Positions 10,185 through 21,736 of a stretch of DNA of 64,000 nt are shown in pieces (the stretch's first letter is position 1; each line of letters opens with the position of its first letter). This DNA is from Eurosta solidaginis (Eukaryota; Arthropoda; Insecta; Diptera; Tephritidae). A model generated the notes under the pieces. That model worked only from the letters and a program-made list of their open reading frames with translations, did not search any database and had not been told where the DNA came from. The translations under genes were made by a program, and so were the position numbers. The stretch lies in contig NC_090319.1 in NCBI RefSeq assembly GCF_040869045.1, positions 286,785,693-286,849,692 of the forward strand. The letters run 5' to 3'.

Positions 10185-11086
10185 ATGTGGCAAAGCAGTC
10201 ACTGACTGTGTCGCTGGTTGATCGTAGCAGTCCTTTCGCACAAATGACTACTGAAAGGTGGAGATCTGTGGAAAGGGAGCTTATTAGCTTAATGCTTAAG
10301 ATGATGCGGGAACAACCAAGTAAGCCCCTTCCAACCTTTGATTCGGGGGGATGGTGCGACAACATCGCGAGCTTGCGCCGGCTGGGGGAAGTGGTTCCAA
10401 ACCTCCAAAAGCAAGGCACGAACGCGCGGTTTGAGGTGATGGATAAAGCGCAAATCCCCACCGTACCAAAAGTTAAGGTATGGATACCATGCGTGATGAA
10501 GTCGGAGGATACACTTCGACTTCTGCAGAATCAGAATCCGAACATACCGACACAGGATTGGAAGGTACTTACTGTATCTCGGCCTACCGAGGATGGTCAG
10601 TTCTACATCTTCCAAATAAACAAGCAGGCGGAGGATATTTTGTACACGCAGCTTGGCATAATGTCCTTTGGCACTGGCAAAATTTACATGCGACTCAGGA
10701 AAAGATGTCCCGAGGATAAAAACCCTAACACGCTAGAGGTGGGCGAAGTCGAAAAGGACCTCAAAAGCCTAAGGGAAGAAAGACAGGTGGAGGTCCCCGA
10801 CGTCAACACGAAGGTGTTAGAAGAGGACCAACCGCCAAATGGTGCTGTGACTCGCACAGCGGAACACCCGGCGCAACAGTCACGAGAAGCTGAAGGGGTC
10901 TCGAATACTCTAAACCAAAAGGACAAGGGGAGGACGGCGAGTTCACGACGAAGGTGCTCGAGGGGGACAAACAGCCCAATGGTGCTGCGAGTCCTACAGA
11001 TAAACCTCCAAGATAGTAAAGTGGCGTCGAGCGAACTCCTCCTAATCCTTGAGGAGGGTTCGTTTGACGTGGCGCTGATCCAGTAG
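10091..11086 (+). pseudogene. LINE ORF1 protein (DUF4780-like), runs into endonuclease
   Basis: 331 codons open. Residues about 130-215 (KVWIPC, QNPNIPTQDW, FQINKQAEDILYTQLG) look like the DUF4780 domain of insect LOA-type ORF1/Gag proteins, which bind element RNA. A charged linker follows. The last ~35 residues (LRVLQINL, then FDVALIQ) are already the start of the endonuclease. An in-frame TAG at 11084-11086 and a second TAG at about 11099 stop it. Upstream, 9720-10060 still encodes an acidic, serine-rich ORF1 N-terminus broken by stops. Confidence 0.7.
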
Positions 11087-11637
11087 CCGTGGCTCTCATA
11101 GGGAGCAAAGGTTACTGGACTTAGCCCGCGCGGGTTTGGCGTTTACTACGCGCAAACGGAAGGACGGGTGCGAGCTGTAGTAATGGTAAGGAAACAGCTG
11201 CATTCATATATGCTGCCTAATTACACCACTGAGGACCTCGTAGCGGTGGCCGTTGAGCAAAAGAATAAGCAGGCATGGCCCATGCTGCCGATGGAGTGCA
11301 AAAGGCTAGTACAGGAGGAAGGGCGCAAAGGACGGTTGGTCATAGGCGCAGATGCAAATGCGCACCACAATGCGTGGGGAGGAGCAGATACGAACGAGAG
11401 AAGCGAATCTCTATTTTGTTACATCCTGCAAACCAATTTGCATATAGCCAACAGGGGAAATGTCCCTACATATATTGGTCCAACATCCAGCAGTGTTCTG
11501 GATATTACATTGAGCTCCGAGCCTGATATGTCAAGGTATGATTGGATGGTTCTTGATAGACCATCCCTCCGACCATGCGTATATCAGCTTCAGCATCCCC
11601 CTAAAGAGGGTAGAGAAGGGAGGAACCTTTAGAAACC
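11087..11637 (+). pseudogene. LINE endonuclease domain, broken
   Basis: Same frame as ORF1 after two stop codons. It encodes PRGFGVYYAQ, then LVIGADANAHHNAWGG and DITLSSEPD, the recognisable catalytic and substrate-binding blocks of the APE-type endonuclease that nicks target DNA for LINE insertion. A frameshift near 11540 moves the following RT linker to another frame. Confidence 0.75.
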
Positions 11638-13576
11638 CTAGGTCAACGAACTGGACTAAATTCAAGAAACATGTAGAAACAAAACTGGGACAACCCAAAG
11701 AGGTTGCCAATGTGGAGGAACTGGAGGAGTCGAATGAATTCCTAACAAGGACGCTTACGACTGCGTATAACAAAGCTTGCCCTCTAAAAAGATTCAGAGG
11801 AAAAGCAAAGCCGCCATGGTGGAGCAATGAGCTGAGTTTTCAAAGAAGACAGGTAAAAGGAAGGTTTAAGCTCGCAAAGACCGCGGAAAGCGAAGCATAT
11901 CGGGGCGAGTACAGGGATCTACTGAGGATCTACAAGCGTGAAATTACCAGGGCGAAGAGAAACTCATGGAAAAGTTTCTGTACGGACATAGAGTGCTCCA
12001 GCGAAACAGCACGGTTGAAAAAAGTCCTAGCAAGGGGAAACATAGTCCAAGGACTAATAAAGAAGGAGAACGGGGAATGGTCACGTAATAGTGAGGAATC
12101 ACTTGAGGTAGTTCTCGACACACATTTCCCATCGGGAGACGGTTTAGAAGAGTCAGCAGACATCACTTGCACTTCGATCACGGAGCTAATAGTGCCGGGC
12201 TTGGTGACCGATACCAAGATAGAATGGGCAGTGAAAACGTTTTCTAAGTTTAAATCGCCGGGCCCAGACGGTATATTCCCGGCCATGCTACAAGTTTCAA
12301 GTATGGCGGTTGTGGAATGGCTTAAAATAATATTCGATGGGTGCATAAGGCTGAATCATGTACCGCACTCTTGCAGAACTGCTCGTGTGTCTTTCCTACC
12401 AAAGGTGGGAAGATCGGTCACGTGTACCCCAAGGACTATAGACCCATTAGCTTAACATCATTTCTGCTCAAAACCTTTGAGAGGCTGATAGATGTGTACA
12501 TAAAGTTCAACGTGGATCAAAAGCTGCTCTCCACAACACAGCTTGCGTACACCAAAGGCAAGTCGGTCGACACCGCATTGCATAGGGTGGTAATAAGCAT
12601 AGAGAAATTCTCGGAATATAAGGAGTATGCTCTAGGAGTCTTCTTGGACATTGCCGGCGCTTTCAATAATGTTTCAAAATGGGCGATTATGGATGGTCTT
12701 AATTACATTAAAGTACACCCTGCCTTAATCAGATGGATCGGCTGCATGTTAAATTGCAGAAAGATTACATCACAATGGAGATTATACGAGAAATCGAAAT
12801 CAGTGGACAGGGGCACGCCGCAGGGAGGGGTGCTATCACCTCTGCTGTGGACGCTGGTCATCAAACATCTGCTCAGGCAATTCGATGAAGGACCCGTAAA
12901 ACTTACGGCTTACGCAGATGACGTTGCAATTGTCATAAGTGGAAAGTGCCTTCCAACGAATAGTTCTCAGATGGATCGAGCGTTTCGGGATATTCATACC
13001 TGGGCATCTAATGTCGGGTTGAAAGTCAATGCGAAGAAGACGGATATGTTCTTATTTACAAAGAGGTACAAGGTCCCAAATTGGACCAGGCCTAAGTTAG
13101 GAGGGTTGACCTTACAAGAGAAACCTTGCTCAAAATATCTAGGAATCATCCTAGACAGTAAGCTGTCATGGAAGCTCAAAGTGGAGGAGAGGGTCAAGAA
13201 GGCCTCAACGGCATTCTATGCATGTAAAAGAACGCTGGGGTGTACGTGGGGCTTATCGTTCTCTCTTTCTCAATGGGTTTTTACAGCGATTGTAACCCCT
13301 ATTCTATACTATGGAGTTCTTGTTAGGTGGAAAGCCACACAAAAAACAACATACCTCAAAAAATTAGAGGGGGTATGCAGACTATCGATGCTTAGCATTA
13401 CGGTAGCCCTAAAAACAACCCCGACGGCTGCACTGTATGCCATTCTGCAAATTCCTCCTGTAGACCTGGTAGCAAAGAACATAGCATTAACAACCGCAAC
13501 TAGGCTCGGTGCCTCGGGGCAGCTTCAACGCCGTCCATATGGCCATAATAGTATAGCATCATCAATCACAAGATGA
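11538..13576 (+). pseudogene. LINE reverse transcriptase, frameshifted
   Basis: Two overlapping open frames, 11538-12455 and 12341-13576. The first holds the linker and finger start (KAKPPWWSNEL, then KFKSPGPDGIFPAML). The second holds the palm: KDYRPISLTSFLLKTFE, FLDIAGAFNNV, GTPQGGVLSPLLW and the catalytic YADDVAIV (near 12913-12936), then the thumb. A frameshift near 12400-12420 divides them. It synthesises element cDNA in intact relatives. The second frame alone (411 codons) is undisturbed, suggesting moderate age. Confidence 0.85.
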
Positions 13577-14449
13577 ACAGACTACCTGATTCCCTATCTG
13601 CGCTTCGAGGGAGATCTTAAGGCCACAATAGAGGTGGACGGTTGGCGCAAGGGTGCGCAAATGGCGGACGAGGCGATACATTTGTACACAGATGGTTCCA
13701 AAGTAGTGGAAGGAGTACGCTCTGCGGTATACCGTGCTGATCCGGAAATAAGCAGATCCTGCCGGATTACTGTAGCGTTCTCCAAGCGGAAATATTAACC
13801 GTAACCAAAGCAGTAGAAACCCTGAAAGAGAATATCTTAAGCTGCAACTGTGCTAACTTTTATATTGACAGTCAAGCAGCAATTAAGGCAATAATCTCGC
13901 ATAGCACAGCGTCTAAATGCATGTTAGAGTGTAAGCAGTATCTGGAGAGAATCGGGGCAGGGAAAAGCATACATCTATATTGGGTCCCAGGGCATATGGG
14001 AATAGATGGGAATGAAAAAGCGGACGAACTAGCTAAAAAGGGCGCATCCCTTGAAGCTTGCTCCGTAGACGTCCCAATTAGACTGGGCGAGATTAAGCGA
14101 AGGCGAGAGGTGCACATGATCGACCAAGCAGGAAAGGCGTGGCTTCAAGCGCGGGGCTGTAAAGTGTAGACTAACAAAGTTGCTTCTATCATTAAAAAGA
14201 GAGGACTGTAGACTCATGACGGGTATTCTGACTGGACACTGCCTTCTGGCGTCACATACCTTTAAATTAGGATTGGTCAGTGATAGCAGATGTAGGAAGT
14301 GCGGGTTGGAGGAGGAAACGATCGAGCACGTTCTGTGCTCATACCTTGCACTTGCCAAGCTAAGACTCCAGCTACTAGGAGTGATACAGCTGTCAGATCT
14401 AGAAGCAGCAAGTGGCTTAAGTCCGAGGAAACTTCTAGTATTTGCCTAG
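13577..14449 (+). pseudogene. LINE RNase H and C-terminal Cys/His domain, broken
   Basis: Positions 13670-13700 encode HLYTDGSK. After frame changes come FYIDSQAAIKAI (about 13858) and YWVPGHMGIDGNEKADELAKKG (about 13978-14042), the standard RNase H blocks. A stop at 14166-14168 precedes a second frame with [16 protein letters not shown]. Compared with the related fragment at 37335-37960, this copy lacks 32 nt just before the second frame; that deletion causes the frameshift. Confidence 0.78.
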
Positions 14450-14667
14450 AGGACGGAATTATTTTATAACATAGGTCCTGGGTTTTGATAGGGTTTTTCA
14501 CTTTGGTCGTTAAACAAGCTTCTGGTAACACTACGGACTCAATCAGTCTATGTGAGGTCCTCATAGACCGACCAGTTCAACCTAACCTAACCATAAGAAT
14601 GACCAACTGAACCTTTATCAGGTTATGCTACGCCTCACATTTTGAGAAATTTCACACGCCCAACGCT

Positions 14668-14836
14668 TTTATTTAATTGTCTCATCAACGTCCTAGATTG
14701 ATGAGGAGTGTGATGACTAGTACCTAGGACCTACCTAATTGTTTTCAAGCTTTTAGTATTATTGTGTTCTAGCTTTTATTATTAACACACAATAAAAACA
14801 ATAAAACCGTTTAACTTAAAATTTTTTTTTTAATTA
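14668..14836 (-). repeat. Right arm of the split hairpin MITE
   Basis: Inverted partner of 9177-9328. Outer ends share an A/T run followed by TTAAGTTAAACGG. No target duplication could be fixed with confidence because the flanks are A/T homopolymers. Confidence 0.7.
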
Positions 14837-14981
14837 TTTTTGATGTATACAGCTGACCAAATGCGAACATTTGGGTAAACAATTTCCTTACTAACCATAT
14901 TACCACAATTTGAATTGGCCAGTGAAATATACGCTCCAAATTTTATTAACAACAAGCATGTCGAAAGAAATTAAAAAAAAC

Positions 14982-17155
14982 AAGTAAGGAAGGTTAAGTT
15001 CGGGTGTAACCGAACATTACATACTCAGTTGAGAGCTATGGTGACAACATAAGGGAAAACAACCATGTAGGAAAATGAACCGAGGGAAACCCTGGAATGT
15101 GTTTGTATGACATGCGTATCAAATGAAAGGCATTAATGAGGGTTTTAAAAGGGCGTGGACCTAAGTTCTATAGATGGACGCCTTTTCGAGATATCGCCGT
15201 AAAGATGGACCAGGGGTGACTCTAGAATGCGTTTGTACGATATGGGTATCAAATGAAAGGTGTTAATGAGCATTTTAAAAGGGAGTAATCCTTAGTTCCA
15301 TAGGTGGACGCTGTTTCGAGATATCGCCATACAGGTGGACCAGGGGTGACCCTAGAATTTGTTTGCACAATATGGGCATCAAACGAAAGGTGTTAATGAG
15401 TATTTTAAAAGGGGTGGGCCTTAGTTCTATAGGTGGACGCCGTTTCGAGATATCGCCATAAAGGTGGGCCAGGGGTGACTCTAGAATTCGTTTGTGCAAT
15501 ATGGGTATCAATCGAAAGGAGTTAATGAGTATTTTAAGAGGGAGTGGGCCTTTCTGGACCAGGGGTGACTCTAGACTTTGTTTGTACGATATGGGTATCA
15601 AATGAAAGGTGTTAATGAGTATTTTTAAAAGGGAGTGGGCCTTCGTTCTATAGGTGTTCGCCTTTTCGAAATATCGCCATAAAGGTGGACCAGGGGTGAC
15701 TCTAGAATGAGTTTGTACGATATGGGTATCAAATTAAAGGTATTAATGAGAGTTTTAAAAGGGAGTGGTGGTAGTTGTATATGTGAAGGCGTTTTCCAGA
15801 TATCGACCAAAATGTGGACCAGGTTGACCCAGAACATCATCTGTTGGATACCGCTAATTTATTTATATATGTAATACCTGCCAAGATTTTAAGGGTTTTT
15901 TATTTCACCCTGCAGAACTTTTTCATTTTCTTCTACTTAATATGGTAGGTGTCACAACCATTTTATAAAGTTTTTTCTAAAGTTATATTTCGCGTCAATA
16001 AACCAATCCAATTACCTCACCATGTTTCATCCCTTTTTTCGTATTTGGTATAGAATTATGGCATTTTTTTTCATTTTTCGTAATTTTCAATATCGAAAAA
16101 GTGGGCGTGGTCATTGTCGGATTTCGTTCATTTTTCATACCAAGATAAAGTGAGTTCAAGTAAGTACGTGAACTAAGTTCATTAAAGATATATCGATTTT
16201 TGCTCAAGTTATCGTGTTAACGGCCATGCGGAAGGACAGACGGACGACTGTGTATAAAAACTGGGCGTGACATCAACCGATTGCGCCCATTTTCACAGAA
16301 AACAGTTAACGCCATAAAATCTATGCCCCTACCAAATTTCAAAAGGATTGGTTAATTTTTGTTCGACTTATGGCGTTAAAAGTATCCTAGACAAATTAAA
16401 TGAAAAAGGGCGGAACCACGCCCATTTTTAAATTTTCTTTTATTTTTGTATTTTGTTGCACCATATCATTACTGGAGTTGAATCTTGACATAATTTACTT
16501 ATATACTGTAAAGATATTAAATTTTTTGTTAAAATTTTACTTAAAAAAAAAATTTTTTTTAAAAGTGGGCGTGGTCCTTCTCCGATTTTGCTAATTTTTA
16601 TTAAGCGTACATATAGTAATAAGAGTAACGTTCCTGCCAAATTTCATCATGATATCTTCAACGACTGCCAAATTACAGCTTGCAAAAGTTTTAAATTACC
16701 TTCTTTTAAAAGTGGGCGGTGCCACGCCCATTGTCCAAAATTTTACTAATTTTCTATTTTGCGTCATAAGTTCAAATTATCTACCAAGTTTCGTCGCTTT
16801 ATCGGTCTTTTGTAATGAATTATCGAACTTTTTCGGTTTTTCGAAATTTTCGATATCGAAAAAGTGGGCGTGGTTATAGTCCGATATCGTTCATTTTAAA
16901 TAGCGATCTGAGATGAGTGCTCAGAAACCTACATACCAAATTTCATCAAGATACCTCAAAATTTACTCAAGTTATCGTGTTAACGGACGGACGGACGGAC
17001 GGACATGGCTCAATCAAATTTTTTTTCGATCCTCATTATTTTGATATATGGAAGTCTATATCTATCTCGATTCCTTTATATATGTACAACCAACCGTTAT
17101 CCAATCAAACTTAATATACTCTGTGAGCTCTGCTCAACTGAATATAAAAAGTCGT
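14982..17155 (+). repeat. High-copy noncoding repeat, full copy
   Basis: About 2.2 kb. The 5' end is AACAAGTAAGGAAGG, then a small hairpin (GTTCGG, 6-nt loop, CCGAAC) and CATACTCAGTTGAGAGCT. About 15120-15840 holds 5-6 degenerate copies of a 130-bp tandem unit (motif GGACCAGGGGTGACTCTAGA). The rest holds conserved blocks such as GTGGGCGTGG and TTTTCGATATCG. Near 16983-17004 is a (GGAC)n run, and the 3' end is GAGCTCTGCTCAACTGAAT, partly inverted relative to the 5' end. No coding. The GTCY microsatellite is a feature I associate with dipteran mini-me/DINE (Helitron-like) repeats; assignment tentative. Confidence 0.75.
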
Positions 17156-18200
17156 TCACTCAGTTAAATTCAAAAAATGTTACTCATACGCCGTGTATTA
17201 CCAAGGAGTAAATATTATGCTTCCAAAAAAAAACAAATATGACTTCTAAACGGATGTTGCTTTATAATTGTTTTGGACTGAGCCAAAAATGGATGTAACA
17301 GTTCTTTCAGTTATATTCCATAACTGATTCAAATAGACGCGGAGATCATTTTGAAAGAAATAGATTCGAATTTAGCATAAAATGAAATTAATAAAGTTTG
17401 GGAGATGGCATCAAACCATATATAGCTTACGTTATACCCCATGATCAAATAAACTTAGAGAACTTTACACCCATAATAGACACATGCGCTCATTATTATT
17501 TATAAGATTAGAATGTCTCATGGTAGATAAGAGGAGTGATCGAAAACAAGGGTTTATCACAAAAAACCACCACTTTTTGACAGAACAAGCCCGAAGTCCA
17601 TTCCGTTGGTCCGTTATCCAATAAATAAGTTCACCCATGAAACTTTCTAGCCACTCCTTCTTTAATGGCCTGTAAGATTGAGGTCAAGAACATCAGTCGA
17701 TATAAAAATAGGTTTGCTGCCTGTGTAGTTATTCTTCGAAGAAGCCAGCTAATTTCAACAATAGCCACCCGCTACATACTTTCTAACTTTTTCATAACAC
17801 TTATAAGGTCCTCAGTGCATTAAATCAAACGAATACCTTATAGACAAGCATCAGCCATACTTCAATTGAATATCCCTCAGCCATTTTCAACTTTCCGTGG
17901 CATCATTATAACGGAAGTAAAACTTTTCTAATTTTGGTCTCTTCATTAAGTTAGCTGTACAGTTTCCCAGAAAAATCCCCATAAAGACATTGGCAATATA
18001 TCTCCTTTTCTACATGTAAGAATCCAAATTCGGAACAGGAACGAACCGAAACCTATTCTTAGTTTTAAAAACGAAAAAAATTATGAAAGTATTTTATAAG
18101 TGCCCTCTACATAATGCTTTTTATTTGGGATATGAAGTATTTGAACGCTCCCAAGAAAGACTAGATATAGCTGCGACCCAGGACGCCGAAGTAGCTTATG
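17156..18200. other. No gene seen
   Basis: AT-rich unique-looking sequence; no frame, splice pattern or repeat motif that I can support. Confidence 0.45.
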
Positions 18201-18204
18201 AAAA

Positions 18205-19190
18205 TCAGTGTTCATGCCATAAAACTCATATGAACTAGCTGAATACGCAGTTTTTCCTGAAAGAGATTTTTGAAAGAACTTAGAGGTATTCTAGAAAGAG
18301 ACTGGGTTTTCCACAGAAAGTACTCGATAGTGCATTCGGTAGTTACGTGTTCACAACTTCTGCAGTAGTCATTATGCACAATACCCATTTTTTCTGTGTG
18401 CATGTCTAAAGCCCAATAACTGGTGCGGACCGGTATAGTTTAATGAGTGTCAGCTCTAAATTTATTCCATCAATTTATTATTTTTCATTCTTTCGTTGTA
18501 GTCTGGATATGTAGCTCTCGGAACTGCACAGCCCTAAGTGCCCTTCGACTTTTTTCAGCATCATACATGTACAAATTTCAAATTTCCCTCTAGGGGTATG
18601 CCAGCTCATCCAGCAACCCATTTCCTTTGGTGCCGCTATGACTGCGAACCCAGGTAAAAGATATATTTTAGTGTCCGCTAATGCAGTTAGAAGTTGCATG
18701 CATGTCCCTACTAGATCTCAGCTTTTATATGATACCGCCTTTATTGCTGCCTGGCTTTCAAAAAATATAGATACCTTGCCAGCTATGTTCCGTTAATGTA
18801 GATTTGTATAGCGTGCCTTAGAAATACAGTTTTCGGGGATAATATACTATTTCGATATAAAAAGTTCTCGCCGAAAGTAAATTGAGGATACTACTATGCC
18901 TTATATGTATAAAGTATGTGCTTGTCTATCGGAAACAGGTTTGACATGGGGTCTAAAGTCGCTGCGGGGCAGAAGCGACATACTCCAGTGACACCAACAC
19001 ACGTGTGCGCTCAACTTTCTGTTGGTCGGGGAGATTGTTGTTCTTACTTAGAACTTCCCACCACACTATAGAGCAATACGTCAGTACCAGACGCACCACT
19101 GCCTCATACAACCATAGCACCATCTTTGACCTGACACCCAATTTTTTACCGAACATCGACATATAGACGTAGAAAGCGATGCAGGATTAC
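18205..19190 (-). pseudogene. Worn LINE 3' portion (RT thumb, RNase H, Cys/His)
   Basis: Reading the minus strand from 19162: RSKMVLWLYEAVVR and LTYCSIVWW (end of the RT thumb), then near 18790-18720 an RNase H block with SQAAIKAV, then near 18660-18600 pieces of the SHSGTKGN / DELA block in different frames, then a Cys/His cluster near 18400-18310. Many stops and frame changes show an old copy. Domain order matches the RNase H-bearing LINEs elsewhere in the window. Confidence 0.65.
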
Positions 19191-19382
19191 CGAACCACGA
19201 TGCACATTTTCTGGTTGAGTTTACAAACAATTGGTAGTCCTAGATACCTGGTACTATTTGAAAAGGCTAATTACTGGCCGGTTAGCTTTCCCTGTTATAA
19301 GGAAGACTGACCGGTTTTAAAATTCACATGAAAGAGTTGAACATTCAAATATCTTAGACTCCAACCCAAATAATTAAACATG

Positions 19383-19720
19383 CCGTGCCGCAGCCGTGAT
19401 CTAATAGTAGCGTGCTCAGCCTACCACACCGATGATCCTGTATTCACGCCCCGGGCAAAGCAACATAAAAATTTTAGAAAAAATTTTTTCAATTAGAAGA
19501 AATTTTTTCTAAGCAGGATCGTCCCGCGGCAGTGTTTGGCAAGCCCTCCCAGTGTATTTCTGCCATGAAAAGCTTCTCAGTGAAAACTCATCTGCCTTGC
19601 AGATGCCGTTCGGAGTCGGAAAAAATAAAAAGGAGCACGACGGAAATTGGAAGGGAAACTCGGCCTAAAATCTCTTCGGAGGTTATCGTGCCTTACATTT
19701 ATTTTATTTTTATTTTTTAC
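19383..19720 (+). mobile_element. tRNA-derived SINE, complete copy
   Basis: About 340 bp. The head resembles a tRNA promoter (A-box-like TAATAGTAGCGTGCTC, then a decayed B box in GATCCTGTATTCACGCC). The body has GCCAAGC...CCCAGTGTA, CATCTGCCTTGCAGATGCCG and CCTAAAATCTCTTCGGAGG, and the tail is TTACATTTATTTT. The same layout recurs at 26790, 34442, 36310, 37965, 41170, 50893 and 51981, so this is a dispersed family. Such elements borrow a LINE's machinery. Confidence 0.75.
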
Positions 19721-20247
19721 CAACCCGCTCGAAATAGGTCTTTTACGTGATATAGGTCGGAAATAAAAAGGGAAATCATCACAGTTCGATGAAATGAAAA
19801 AACCGTCCATATTAATATGCAGCCGTCAATCCATCAAAAGGTTGCAATTGCTACAATATGAGAAGAAACTGGGCCTTTAACAAAACTTTGGTGGCAAACT
19901 AGAGATGGTTTGTGGAAATCCAGATATTTATATATAAATGAACTTTAAGAACATTGTCTGAAATTTCTACATGTCTTAGTTTGAAATAATTTTGAAATCA
20001 TTTTGGGATCATTACAAGACAATCTCAATTATTTCTGTACTATCGTGATATAACATGGAAATTATTTTTGGGATTATTAAAGCACTATTCGGGAAAATCT
20101 CCCGATGGTAACCGTTTTCACTGTGAAAAATTTGTTGGTATAATTTCGTCTCTGTTTTGGGATCAATTTGCAACTATCTTAGGATCATTTCGAAATAATT
20201 AATTATAATTTCTGGACTGTCATTTCGAGATCTTTTAGAGACTGCAC
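19721..20247. other. No gene seen
   Basis: AT-rich, with several loosely repeated CATTTTGGGATCATT-like phrases between 19985 and 20200. No coding or known repeat is supported. Confidence 0.4.
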
Positions 20248-20696
20248 ATTAGACTGGGTCGATTTATTAACCCATATCGCGCCATCGATTTTTCGATAGG
20301 ATTTGGGCACAGGAAAAAAAGTTCTACTACGCATACCCAAAGAAATAATTTTCAAGCCTGCGAAATTTCATTTTTTAACTTTTCTTCGATTTTGATTTTT
20401 AAAAAATTTTCATTTGATTGTAAAATTTTCATGTATTTGAAAAAAACTGTTATCGACAATGTTTTTAGCGGACATTTCTAGGTCGGACAGGGTATACATA
20501 TGAAAATTTTTTTATTAGGTCATGAAAAAAACCTTAAAAATCGAAAAAAAGTCAAAAAAATGAAATTTCGCAGGCTTGACAATTATTTTTTTTGGGTATT
20601 CGTTGTGGAACTTTTTTTCCTGAGCCCAAATCCGATCGAAAAATCGATGGCGCGATATCGGTTAACTTTCGTCCATTCAAATTGATCCACCCTACT
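20248..20696. mobile_element. Palindromic MITE, copy 1
   Basis: 449 bp with long inverted arms. The left arm starts ATTAGACTGGGTCGATTTAT and the right arm ends with TTGATCCACCCTACT. Arms pair through CGCGCCATCGAT, GCATACCCAAA and GCCTGCGAAATTTCATT. It is flanked by GCAC at 20244-20247 and 20697-20700, a 4-bp target duplication. A second copy at 33797-34196 has the same ends and its own 4-bp duplication. It has no transposase and must have been moved by a related autonomous DNA transposon. Confidence 0.85.
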
Positions 20697-21093
20697 GCAC
20701 ATAATCCAATTTCTTCTTTTTTTTCAAGACTACTTATATCGAAATAGTTGTCGACATCATTTGATTCGATTACATTTTAGCTATAAGCCATTCGTCATAA
20801 AAATCACAAACCGAAGGATTCAGAGAAATAATTATATTTTCCCCCAGGGAAATTGACTTAGTGAATACGGACCGCCCACTAAGTCATACAGAGCGTGACT
20901 ATTCAAAGCATTTGAATCGCAGGATAGTAATGGGTAATGTTAATGAATTATACGTTTTATTTAAGAAGTGATACCCTTCATTGTAAGGGAACATATAATA
21001 ATGTTAATATCTTATGGAATTATTTTTTTGACCAACTTTGTATTCCCACAACTTCCCAAACAATGTGATAATTATTTTCTTCTTCCTTTTCAG
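20697..21093. other. No gene seen; upstream of PKD leader
   Basis: AT-rich sequence leading to a strong polypyrimidine tract and AG at 21092-21093, which probably ends an intron in the 5' UTR of PKD. The upstream noncoding first exon and promoter were not located. Confidence 0.45.
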
Positions 21094-21610
21094 ACATATA
21101 AATGAAGGCAACTACAACGACCCAGTGAATAAAAGGACAACATAATACAACAAACAATAGGTGGATGTGGAATAATGAATACATGCAGCTCATAACCTTC
21201 AAATAAACGTCCAACACAGCTGTTTAACAAAAGCCATCCAGTTAAATACTCAAAACAGCCAAACCGCCCAAAAGTGATACACCTCAAAGCAACAGGCACA
21301 TCAACAAACGACCACATACGCATCACACACACACACACAGGCATATGCCGTTAAGTGACTAACCATTGTGGCGTGTTGAAACTTCACTTGGAAAAATCCT
21401 CATTTTGCTCATTTTCTCATTTGCATGATTATCGTCGAACAACAAGAACAAGAAAAATAACAACACTGTATACGCAAAACAATTGCGCTGGCCCATTACA
21501 GGCAACTCTTTAGCAACAACACCAATAAATACACCAAAAACCATCAGAACGCCTCCAATTTTGTTGCCAGTGGCGGTGGGTGCGGTAGTGTTACTGGGGT
21601 ATCTATTATT
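21094..21610 (+). other. PKD: Probable 5' UTR part of PKD exon
   Basis: TTCTTCCTTTTCAG ending at 21093 is a good splice acceptor, and the sequence then runs without interruption to the PKD start codon at 21611. The leader contains upstream ATGs, the first at 21102 opening a short frame that ends in TGA within 27 bases. It could limit translation. The boundary is inferred only from the acceptor. Confidence 0.45.
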
Positions 21611-21736
21611 ATGGAGGGCCCCGAGGTGACATTTCTCTTTCAATTTGGCAGTTTACGCGATGCTATTTCAGTAGCAGCAAACAGTTTAACACTGAAAACG
21701 CTCAAGGACTTGGCTTGCGAATTCATCAACGCAAAA
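21611..21736 (+). CDS. PKD: PKD coding exon 1
   Basis: Encodes residues 1-42 (starts [15 protein letters not shown]). The ATG was chosen because this is the conserved insect PKD start as I recall it. Donor AAA|GTAAGT, phase 0. The following intron is 10.7 kb and packed with repeats. Confidence 0.88.

Larger units (their letters stand above)
9348..14591 (+). mobile_element. LOA-like LINE, near full length but mutated
   Basis: A 5.2-kb non-LTR retrotransposon with parts in the expected order: GC-richer 5' leader (about 9348-10090), ORF1, apurinic-type endonuclease, reverse transcriptase, RNase H, Cys/His 3' domain, then a short 3' UTR with CCTAACCTAACC. Stops and frameshifts break every module except ORF1 and the RT core, so the copy is dead. 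CATAAG at 9342-9347 and 14592-14597 may be a 6-bp target duplication (weak). The clade call rests on an ORF1 resembling DUF4780-type LOA proteins and on the presence of RNase H; I-clade relatives are the main alternative. Confidence 0.8.

Noticed and set aside
14690..14730. Possible hammerhead ribozyme (TTGATGAGGAGTG) in the MITE arm, which would suggest a Penelope-like element
   Set aside because: The conserved core CTGATGA and a matching GAAA arm are not present in the required order.
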